Shown here: piece after piece, positions 1 through 4,502 of the stretch
How positions within the stretch are numbered: position 1 is the stretch's first letter
How the letters are laid out: each line of letters opens with the position of its first letter
Assembly (NCBI GenBank): GCA_023266435.1
Contig: JAHFQF010000167.1
Coordinates: 1 to 5,162, forward strand
Origin: Legionellales bacterium
Lineage (GTDB): Bacteria > Pseudomonadota > Gammaproteobacteria > Berkiellales > Berkiellaceae
DNA: 5,162 nucleotides
Reading direction: 5' to 3'
The notes under the pieces: model-generated
The model's input: the letters and a program-made list of their open reading frames with translations, nothing else
Databases searched by the model: none
What the model was told of the DNA's origin: nothing
Program-made: the position numbers and the translations under genes

Positions 1-201
1 CCAGGAAATCCGCAACAGAATGCCTATGTGGAGCGCTATAATCGAACTGTCCGATATGACTGGCTTGCACAAAATCTGTTTGACAGTATTGAGGACGTTC
101 AAGAACAGGCAACACATTGGCTATGGTTGTACAATAACGAAAGACCAAATACAGCAATAGGAGGAATAACCCCAAAACAGAAGCTAGCTCTAGTAGCATA
201 G
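1..201 (+). CDS. IS3-family transposase (OrfB), C-terminal fragment
   Basis: This is the last 66 residues of an IS3-family transposase; the rest lies left of the window. The visible part begins PGNPQQNAYVERYNRTVR, the stretch around the third acidic residue of the DDE (rve integrase-core) catalytic triad; Glu11 of the fragment is the likely catalytic Glu. It is followed by the typical C-terminal pattern W..L..YNNERPN.AIGGITPKQKL. The frame is open from base 1 and ends at TAG 199-201. The enzyme catalyses cut-and-copy transposition of its own element. In this family OrfB is normally made as an OrfA-OrfB fusion by -1 frameshifting, but that junction is not visible here. I see no frameshift or stop in the visible part, so the element could be intact. 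The family call is secure; the IS3 subgroup is not resolved. Confidence 0.93.
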   Translation, partial: PGNPQQNAYVERYNRTVRYDWLAQNLFDSIEDVQEQATHWLWLYNNERPNTAIGGITPKQKLALVA

Positions 202-241
202 GACTCTACTTCTGGTGTCATTTAAAAATGGGGGGATTACC
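1..241 (+). mobile_element. Right end of an IS3-family insertion sequence
   Basis: The element covers the transposase fragment plus about 40 bp of non-coding end. After the transposase stop, a short AT-rich stretch leads to a run of six G (230-235) followed by ATTACC. Read inward from the end this is GGTAATCCCCCCA, the C-rich type of terminal inverted repeat common in IS3-family elements. The exact end is uncertain by a few bases because the left end is outside the window, so neither the matching inverted repeat nor the 3-5 bp target duplication can be compared. The end is placed at about 241 because protein-like sequence in a different gene begins immediately after it. Confidence 0.75.
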
Positions 242-732
242 GAAATAAAGATTTACGTTTTGTTTATGGTTATCCAGTTGGTGGGAAAACTTCAGAGGAT
301 TCTGAGATAGATGAAATCTTAGCATCAGAGTCTTATTTACCAGATGCTGGCATCCCCTGCATTCGTATTTTTCAAGCGATCATGGCTGGTGGATTAAGAT
401 TACAAAGTGCACCTATCGATAATCTAAATTACGGTAATTGCTTAGAAGCTGCGGATATCTGTGTGTCAGCTTCTCGCAATGATGCACAAAAAGTGTTTGA
501 ATGCAGGTTTGTATTTACCAACACATATCTAGAAGAAGATGAAGAGCTATCAGGTAATGCAAGTATTGAGGGGTTTAATTATGTTGTACAGGATGGTATT
601 TCAGCTTATGCCTATGTAAAGGGCACGATGAGTGAGCTGGATACTCGATCAGGAAGTGCTTTTTTTTCCGAGTCTGCCGGATTTAAACCTTTAATCCGCT
701 TAGGAGATTATGCAAAACTGCATGGAGTTTGA
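241..732 (+). pseudogene. 5'-truncated gene of unknown function, cut by the IS
   Basis: The frame that ends at TGA 730-732 is open back to the stop at 223-225, inside the IS end. The sequence between the IS and the first ATG (382) translates to plausible protein (YRNKDLRFVYGYPVGG, then an acidic segment, then PDAGIPCIRIFQAIMAGG). The coding region therefore runs through 382, and that ATG is probably an internal methionine rather than the start; it also lacks a convincing ribosome binding site. The remaining ~163 residues show no signal peptide, membrane segment or motif I recognise. They contain four Cys (CIRIF, NCLEA, ICVSA, ECRFV) and an acidic EEDEE patch. The simplest reading is a gene that lost its 5' part to IS insertion. 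An alternative is a short intact gene starting at 382 (116 residues). Function unknown. Confidence 0.6.
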
Positions 733-778
733 TCTGTAGGAAATCGACTACTTTGCATACAAACCTTGCCTCAGTCTA

Positions 779-836
779 AGCCCAGGTCGGAGTTTTCACA
801 CAAGAGAACCTCCAGCTTTTGTGGCAATTCCGGGCT
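779..836. repeat. Imperfect stem-loop
   Basis: AGCCC (779-783) pairs with GGGCT (832-836). After an internal bulge, GGAGTT (789-794) pairs with AATTCC (826-831), including one G-T wobble, and CACAA (799-803) pairs with TTGTG (819-823). There is no following T-run, so it is not a typical Rho-independent terminator, although it lies 47 bp after the stop of the truncated gene. Its left arm resembles the left arm of the inverted repeat at 1901-2000. Confidence 0.45.
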
Positions 837-848
837 CTATTTTTCGAC

Positions 849-876
849 AGCGCCACCCCTGGCTGCAAATGGCGCT
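849..876. repeat. 7-bp GC-rich hairpin
   Basis: AGCGCCA (849-855) and TGGCGCT (870-876) are perfect reverse complements around a 14-nt loop. The hairpin ends 1 bp before the first copy of the 46-bp direct repeat and may be part of the same dispersed element. No T-tract follows. Confidence 0.55.
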
Positions 877-877
877 C

Positions 878-923
878 TCCGCTTTGCTATAAACTACGCA
901 TTTTGAAGCATCTTAGGTATATA
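878..923. repeat. 46-bp direct repeat, copy 1
   Basis: It begins TCCGCTTTGCTATAAACTAC and ends GGTATATA. It matches 1042-1087 at 45 of 46 positions; the only difference is A at 915 versus G at 1079. The last 23 bases form the left half of the palindrome at 901-940. The near identity suggests recent duplication or two insertions of one repeat family. Confidence 0.9.
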
Positions 924-940
924 CCCAAGATACTTCAAAA
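901..940. repeat. 40-bp near-perfect palindrome
   Basis: Eighteen of 20 base pairs match between the two halves, with mismatches only at 909/932 and 915/926. The centre is GGTATATACC (916-925) and the outer arms are TTTTGAAG and CTTCAAAA. If position 915 were G, as in the second direct-repeat copy, 19 of 20 pairs would match, so copy 1 has probably suffered a point change. It could be a protein binding site, a cruciform or RNA hairpin, or the core of a dispersed palindromic repeat. Confidence 0.85.
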
Positions 941-981
941 TACCTGTTTCTAGCTGCTCGAATTTAACCATCTGTAGCCTT

Positions 982-1103
982 CCTCACCTCGCAATAGTAT
1001 CGACGACTATTCCTTGGTTCGGAAAACTTCATCTGGCTAAATCCGCTTTGCTATAAACTACGCATTTTGAAGCATCTTGGGTATATAGAAGTATTGCGTG
1101 AGG
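982..1103. repeat. Inverted repeat bracketing direct-repeat copy 2
   Basis: CCTCAC-CTC-GCAATA (982-996) is complementary to TATTGCGTGAGG (1092-1103) over 12 of 12 paired bases, with a 3-nt CTC bulge on the left. The enclosed ~95 bp holds most of a hairpin (AATAGT 993-998 with ACTATT 1006-1011) and the second copy of the 46-bp repeat. The arrangement resembles a small element with terminal inverted repeats of about 12 bp. I could not identify a target duplication. Confidence 0.6.
1042..1087. repeat. 46-bp direct repeat, copy 2
   Basis: This is the second copy of the 878-923 repeat, with one mismatch. Unlike copy 1, it is not followed by the right half of the palindrome: after TATATA the sequence changes to GAAGTATTGCGTGAGG. 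It is therefore a half-site, or the product of a rearrangement within the palindrome centre. Confidence 0.9.
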
Positions 1104-1157
1104 TTTTGATCTTTGTTATCATTCAAACTACTGATTTTTGACTAACATTCCTGACTT

Positions 1158-1883
1158 ATGAACTTGCGTTTATTTACACCGTTTTTCGTTTTTTGTTTGA
1201 GTAGTTTTATTCTCATTATACCTATGCCCACACAAGCAACCTCTGCGCGTGGCGCTCAAACTAGGATTCATTTTGATTCGCACGCTTCTACCTTAGGTGC
1301 AGGGTTTGGACTCGGTTACGATATCACAGAGCAACTGAGTGTTCGCATTGATCAAAATTATTGGAAATCTAATCAGCAATTGGTTAAAAATAATCGTTAC
1401 ATTGATTATCAGACTCAAATTAAGCTTAATACGGTAGGCGTGATTTTTGATTATTATCCAGCCTACAATAGCGCTTTTTTTGTTTCTTCCGGGGTATATC
1501 AAAACCGTAATGCGCTTCATGTACACGCACAATTACGAGATAAAAATATTGCTAATATATCTTGGAAATCCGACAACCCTGATCCAGGTAGCATCGAAGG
1601 TCAGTTTACATTTCAGAAATATAGCCCTTATTTTGGTTTTGGCTATAACAGTGCACATTTAGATTCCGACAGGCCTTTGCAATTGGATTTTTCAGCTGGA
1701 ATTTTATTTCAAGGTCCAATGATTGGTAATGCGACAGCCTTTGGCGATATACAAGCTTTCGATATGTTGACCCAATCTTATTTAAAGGATGGTCTCATTC
1801 AACGCACAGAAAAAGAAATCAATCAACATCGTTGGATACAGTATTATCCTGTCATTCATATCGGACTCAGTTATCATTTTTAA
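1158..1883 (+). CDS. Outer-membrane beta-barrel protein with signal peptide
   Basis: The 241-residue precursor starts with a typical Sec signal peptide: Arg4, then a hydrophobic core at residues 5-22, with likely cleavage after PTQA at residue 27 (or after Ala30). The mature chain alternates polar and hydrophobic residues as in transmembrane beta strands: STLGAGFGLGYDITEQLSVR (44-63), a KLNTVGVIFDYYP strand (89-101), SAFFVSSGVYQN, the KYSPYFGFGYN turn (154-164), LDFSAGILFQGP (176-187) and a final YYPVIHIGLSYHF. The terminal Phe is the usual recognition signal for the BAM assembly machinery. The strand pattern matches a widespread proteobacterial family of ~220-250-residue barrel proteins with no assigned transport substrate. 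The signal peptide fixes the start at 1158, although there is no good Shine-Dalgarno. It appears to be a single-gene unit, with repeat DNA on both sides. The barrel location is well supported; the specific function is unknown. Confidence 0.85.
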   Translation: MNLRLFTPFFVFCLSSFILIIPMPTQATSARGAQTRIHFDSHASTLGAGFGLGYDITEQLSVRIDQNYWKSNQQLVKNNRYIDYQTQIKLNTVGVIFDYYPAYNSAFFVSSGVYQNRNALHVHAQLRDKNIANISWKSDNPDPGSIEGQFTFQKYSPYFGFGYNSAHLDSDRPLQLDFSAGILFQGPMIGNATAFGDIQAFDMLTQSYLKDGLIQRTEKEINQHRWIQYYPVIHIGLSYHF

Positions 1884-1900
1884 AAATCGGCATTTTTGAT

Positions 1901-2000
1901 TTAATAACCCCAGATCGGAATTTTCGTTTGAGTTAGCCTACGCAGGAGAGCAGTTGTCTCGCTTTGGTGCTTACAAAACTCAAATCTGGGGGGTTAATAA
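1901..2000. repeat. ~100-bp interrupted inverted repeat, MITE-like
   Basis: Outer arms: TTAATAACCCCAGAT (1901-1915) pairs with 1984-2000, which carries two extra G and one mismatch. Inner arms: TTTGAGTT (1927-1934) pairs perfectly with AACTCAAA (1977-1984). On the right the two arm segments are contiguous, whereas on the left they are separated by an 11-nt insert (1916-1926). The 42-nt middle (1935-1976) has no coding sense. The arms are short, C/G-rich and flanked by AT, which fits a miniature non-autonomous element. It lies 17 bp after the barrel-protein stop and could also act as a large structured 3' end. No target duplication could be assigned with confidence. Confidence 0.6.
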
Positions 2001-2063
2001 ATTTTTATCATTGGCCGATAACCTATTCAAGGCTGCTCAGAGAAAGTCTGCAGCGGTATTATT

Positions 2064-2072
2064 GGAGAGGGG
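2064..2072 (+). promoter_or_regulatory. Strong purine-rich Shine-Dalgarno
   Basis: GGAGAGGGG lies 9 nt before ATG 2082. It selects this ATG as the start: the same frame upstream has no ATG, GTG or TTG before the stop at 2019-2021. Confidence 0.7.
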
Positions 2073-2081
2073 TCAAAGACA

Positions 2082-2567
2082 ATGGCATCAGGTCAATATC
2101 AACTTAAGGCAAATTTTGAATTTCCCTTAACAACAACAGAATACATGGCCTTCCTTGAGCATGCAAAAGGTTGCCCAGATATCATTATTGATTTATCCAG
2201 CGCCACATTTAAAGACCAAGGGTTTTCAAGCTGTTTACAGTGGTTACGGCTCATGCAAGTCGTCAGTAAGGGCGCAATCAGTCAGATCCAATTTTCTTTT
2301 GACTCGCTGATTAAAGAGCATAATGATGCAGAGCGTATTGAGGTGTTTACCAAAACGTTTGCGCAAAGCGACATTTTTTTCAATTTTGTTGATGTGATGC
2401 TAGTGAGTGATCCTGAGCTTTTAGCAAAGCAGCCCGAGGCCTATCAAAAAGTCTATGCCTCGTTGCAAATCATGTTAAAAAACAAACAGAATAAAATACA
2501 AGCATCTCCTGATTTTTTGATTGAGAGTAAAAAATTATTTGAGGAATTTAGAGCAAATCTTTCCTAA
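2082..2567 (+). CDS. Small cytoplasmic protein of unknown function
   Basis: This 161-residue protein has no signal peptide or membrane segment and is predicted to be cytoplasmic. I do not recognise the family. The stretch at residues 33-58 (PDIIIDLSSATFKDQGFSS, then CLQWLRLMQ) has the beta-strand/loop/helix look of STAS-type domains, where a buried strand ending in IDLS is followed by a short loop and a helix, but the usual D-S-S/T-G phospho-site motif is absent, so this is only a resemblance. Residues 109-161 are charged and probably helical, with many Lys, Gln and Glu. The start at 2082 is supported by a strong Shine-Dalgarno. The gene stands alone: inverted-repeat DNA precedes it and a hairpin follows, so it is probably monocistronic. 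That it is a real gene is well supported by length and start signal; its role is not. Confidence 0.8.
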   Translation: MASGQYQLKANFEFPLTTTEYMAFLEHAKGCPDIIIDLSSATFKDQGFSSCLQWLRLMQVVSKGAISQIQFSFDSLIKEHNDAERIEVFTKTFAQSDIFFNFVDVMLVSDPELLAKQPEAYQKVYASLQIMLKNKQNKIQASPDFLIESKKLFEEFRANLS

Positions 2568-2587
2568 CTATTAAAAGCATAGACCCG

Positions 2588-2607
2588 ATACCAGCTTTCG
2601 CTGGTAT
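2588..2607. terminator. Perfect hairpin, possible terminator or REP-like repeat
   Basis: ATACCAGC (2588-2595) and GCTGGTAT (2600-2607) form an uninterrupted 8-bp stem with a TTTC loop, 20 bp after the stop at 2567. The tail (ACTCTTTGG) is only weakly T-rich, so intrinsic termination would be inefficient. A short CCAGC/GCTGG palindrome with a tetraloop also resembles dispersed REP-like repeats. It is the only stem-loop between this gene and the Sel1-hut set. Confidence 0.5.
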
Positions 2608-2664
2608 ACTCTTTGGCAGTATTGCTCCGCAAAATAAAATATTTTCCATTTGACCACTTCTAAA

Positions 2665-2693
2665 ACTACAAACCATAAAACATTTACTATAAT
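2665..2693 (+). promoter_or_regulatory. Candidate sigma-70 promoter for the Sel1-hutG-hutI set
   Basis: A perfect -10 hexamer TATAAT (2688-2693) lies 17 bp after a poor -35 (ACTACA, 2665-2670). Transcription would start near 2700, leaving a leader of about 88 nt before ATG 2788. TTGACC at 2650-2655 is a better -35 but is 32 bp from this -10; it would instead pair with CATAAA (2674-2679) at 18 bp. The region is AT-rich and is the only sizeable gap upstream of the overlapping genes. Confidence 0.4.
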
Positions 2694-2703
2694 TAAAAAA
2701 CGA

Positions 2704-2734
2704 CTTGATTTTACCTTAAGCAGCCTAGATCAAG
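2704..2734. promoter_or_regulatory. Candidate operator: CTTGAT/ATCAAG inverted repeat
   Basis: CTTGAT (2704-2709) and ATCAAG (2729-2734) are perfect 6-bp inverted repeats with a 19-nt spacer, just downstream of the predicted start of transcription. Position and symmetry would suit a dimeric repressor. It does not match the HutC operator pattern I know from pseudomonads, so no regulator is assigned. A 6-bp match can arise by chance in AT-rich DNA. Confidence 0.3.
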
Positions 2735-2743
2735 CGTTCTAAA

Positions 2744-2765
2744 AGCAAATAGAAAATAGCAAATA
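2744..2765. repeat. Short tandem AGCAAATA repeat
   Basis: AGCAAATA occurs at 2744-2751 and 2758-2765, 14 bp apart, in the AT-rich leader just before the ribosome binding site. It may be chance or a minor local duplication. Confidence 0.35.
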
Positions 2766-2777
2766 AAAAATTAATCT

Positions 2778-2784
2778 GGAGAGG
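2778..2784 (+). promoter_or_regulatory. Shine-Dalgarno of the Sel1-repeat gene
   Basis: GGAGAGG ends 3 nt before ATG 2788; counting from the GGAG core the spacing is 6 nt, which is favourable. Together with the signal peptide it fixes the start. Confidence 0.75.
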
Positions 2785-2787
2785 CCT

Positions 2788-3540
2788 ATGCACATCACCA
2801 AGATATTCTTTCTGAGTTTGGCATTGTTTTCTACGACCGTATTTGCACAAACTGAGGAGTACAACCAATGCGCTCAGTTAATTCAAAGTCGTAAAGAATT
2901 GCCTCCCATGGTGAATTATCATTTTGGATTGGCATCTGTCCCCGTGACCAATCAAAAATTATTGCAGTGTGTAGATCGTTTAATACAAGCAGGAAAATCA
3001 GGTGATTTGGCCGCTCAAAAGCAGCTAGGTGAAGTCTATTATTATGGCTATATTACTCCGACTAATTTTAAAGAAGCATTTAACTGGTATGAAAAAGCGG
3101 CTCAACAAGGCGACAAAGTTTCTCAATATCAAGTAGGTAATTTTTATCAACGCGGCCATGGTACAGCAAAGAATGAATCAGAAGCATTCCATTGGTACTC
3201 ATTGGCTGCTCAACAAAATTATAGTCCTGCTCAAGTTAAAATCGCTGAAGGCTATCAGCATGGAAAATTGTTGCGCAAAGATCCAGAGAGTGCCATTCGC
3301 TGGTATCGTCGTGCTGCAGAGTCTGGGGATTTGGTTGCACAATATCAACTTGGTAATTATTTAACTAAAATAGATCAAGATCACGCACGCTTGCCTGAAG
3401 CGTATGCTTGGTTGGCATTGGCAGCAAAACACGGTTCTTGGTTAAGTGAGTTGTATCTTAATAAATTAATGCGCAAAATGTCTTCTCAGGAAATAGCAGA
3501 AGGTCAGCGTCTTGTAGATGCGTTTCAAAATATGTCATGA
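2788..3540 (+). CDS. Secreted Sel1-repeat (SLR/TPR-like) protein
   Basis: The 250-residue precursor has a clear Sec signal peptide (hydrophobic residues 6-19) with a predicted signal peptidase I site after VFA at residue 20; the mature form should be periplasmic or secreted. Residues ~21-72 are a non-repeat N-terminal part with two Cys (28 and 61) that could form a disulfide. Four Sel1-like repeats of ~36 residues follow, at about 73-108, 109-144, 145-180 and 181-217, each with the A...LG..Y..G....A..WY..AA..G pattern (for example EAFNWYEKAAQQGD and SAIRWYRRAAESGD). The last repeat is degenerate (AYAWLALAAKHG). SLR arrays form helical solenoids that bind other proteins; in Legionella several such proteins affect host-cell entry and trafficking, but I cannot equate this one with any of them. 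The stop overlaps the hutG start in ATGA, which predicts translational coupling. No catalytic motif is seen. Confidence 0.9.
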   Translation: MHITKIFFLSLALFSTTVFAQTEEYNQCAQLIQSRKELPPMVNYHFGLASVPVTNQKLLQCVDRLIQAGKSGDLAAQKQLGEVYYYGYITPTNFKEAFNWYEKAAQQGDKVSQYQVGNFYQRGHGTAKNESEAFHWYSLAAQQNYSPAQVKIAEGYQHGKLLRKDPESAIRWYRRAAESGDLVAQYQLGNYLTKIDQDHARLPEAYAWLALAAKHGSWLSELYLNKLMRKMSSQEIAEGQRLVDAFQNMS

Positions 3541-4502
3541 ATTTGACTTCAGCGGTTTATCAATCACCTACTAGTATTCAACTTTCAGGCCGGCAAGATG
3601 AACTTGTTGGCCGTTTTTTTCAAGCCTGGAAACCCTGGGATATTACGCAACTTGCGCCTATACAAGCTGGTATTGTGTTATTAGGTTTCGCTTGTGATTT
3701 AGGCGTGGCACGTAATTTAGGTCGAGTAGGCGCGGCTAAAGGTCCTTTAGCCTGTATTCAACAACTTGCAAAATTACCCATCCATACCAAACTTCCCATT
3801 TATTGGGCAGGCATCTTAAGTGTGCAACATCAATTAGACACAGGGCAGCAAGACTTAGCTCAGGTTGTAAAAAAAATTCATCAGGCAGGGCATATTCCTT
3901 TGGTCATTGGAGGAGGGCATGAAACAGCGTGGGGACATTATTTGGGACTCACTGCGTATCATGATACTGCACATTTTGGGATTATTAATTTTGATGCACA
4001 TCTTGATTTGAGGCCTTTACCGCCGGATGGCGTTGGTCATTCAGGCACCCCTTTTTTACAAATGGCATTACATCGCCAAGCACGCCAACAGCCTTTTCTG
4101 TATCATTGTTGGGGTGTACAGCAAACGGCCAATACCACCGCTTTATTTGAGACGGCCAAAAAGCTCTCTGTAGAGATTATTTTAGCCAGCGATGTTGCAA
4201 ACAATGCTACAAAACTGCGCGAAGCAGTCAATCAAGTCGTGAATGCTTATGAGACTATTTATTTGTCGATTTGCTTAGATGTTTTTTCGAGCGCGCATAT
4301 GCCTGGAGTGAGTGCGCCCTCTCCATTAGGTTTATTCCCGCATCAAGTTTTGCCAGCCATCCAACAGTTATTGCGATCAGGTAAAGTGAAGGCCATGGAT
4401 GTTGTTGAGCTAGCCCCCCCTTTAGATCAGACTGATCAATCCACGAAATTGGCTGCCTCACTCATCGCAGAAGTGATTCAAAGTTATGCACTCTCACAGT
4501 AG
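3537..4502 (+). CDS. hutG: Formimidoylglutamase (HutG), arginase family
   Basis: HutG hydrolyses N-formimidoyl-L-glutamate to L-glutamate and formamide, the last step of the short histidine-degradation route, in the cytoplasm. At 321 residues it has the usual family length. Arginase/ureohydrolase landmarks appear in order: GVARNLGRVGAAKGP (56-70), the HutG-type N-terminal signature; GGGHE (125-129), with metal ligand His128; DAHLD (153-157), with ligands Asp153, His155 and Asp157; YLSICLDVF (242-250), with ligand Asp248; PGVSAPSPLG (256-265); and VVELAP, with Glu291 at the position of the conserved active-site Glu. Position 246 is Cys (codon TGC) where the arginase signature S-x-D-x-D has its first Asp, normally a bridging manganese ligand. 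The ATG overlaps the upstream stop in ATGA and has no strong Shine-Dalgarno, so translation is probably coupled. The 3' end overlaps hutI by 17 nt. The family call is firm; activity is inferred from family and neighbour. Confidence 0.93.
   Translation: MNLTSAVYQSPTSIQLSGRQDELVGRFFQAWKPWDITQLAPIQAGIVLLGFACDLGVARNLGRVGAAKGPLACIQQLAKLPIHTKLPIYWAGILSVQHQLDTGQQDLAQVVKKIHQAGHIPLVIGGGHETAWGHYLGLTAYHDTAHFGIINFDAHLDLRPLPPDGVGHSGTPFLQMALHRQARQQPFLYHCWGVQQTANTTALFETAKKLSVEIILASDVANNATKLREAVNQVVNAYETIYLSICLDVFSSAHMPGVSAPSPLGLFPHQVLPAIQQLLRSGKVKAMDVVELAPPLDQTDQSTKLAASLIAEVIQSYALSQ

Larger units (their letters stand above)
733..1157. other. Gene-free, repeat-rich intergenic region
   Basis: No protein-like reading frame is visible in this 425-bp stretch on either strand. 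It is packed with inverted and direct repeats, annotated separately: hairpins at 779-836 and 849-876, a 46-bp direct repeat at 878-923 and 1042-1087, a palindrome at 901-940 and an inverted repeat at 982-1103. No tRNA or rRNA is recognisable. The last 54 bases before the next gene (1104-1157) are AT-rich and presumably carry its promoter, for instance TTGATC 1106-1111 with TACTGA 1129-1134 at 17 bp spacing, which is only a weak match to sigma-70 consensus. Confidence 0.7.

Noticed and set aside
382..732. An intact 116-residue gene starting at ATG 382
   Set aside because: The frame is open and protein-like for ~47 codons upstream to the IS end, and no Shine-Dalgarno precedes 382. A 5'-truncated gene explains this better.
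878..1087. CRISPR array
   Set aside because: There are only two repeat units, 164 bp apart, with a 46-bp repeat and unequal structured flanks, and no cas genes. This is a dispersed or duplicated repeat instead.
733..1157. tRNA or other classical RNA gene
   Set aside because: The hairpins do not assemble into a cloverleaf and no conserved tRNA or rRNA segments are seen on either strand.
1293..1532. Minus-strand 79-residue frame inside the barrel gene
   Set aside because: It lies wholly within a strongly supported secreted-protein gene on the other strand and has no independent start signals or recognisable motif.
1901..2000. Rho-independent terminator of the barrel gene
   Set aside because: The arms are separated by a long middle segment, the left arm is interrupted and the stem is not followed by a proper T-run. 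A repeat element fits better.
2704..2734. HutC repressor operator
   Set aside because: The CTTGAT-N19-ATCAAG layout does not match the compact palindromic HutC site known from pseudomonads, and no hutC gene is in the window.
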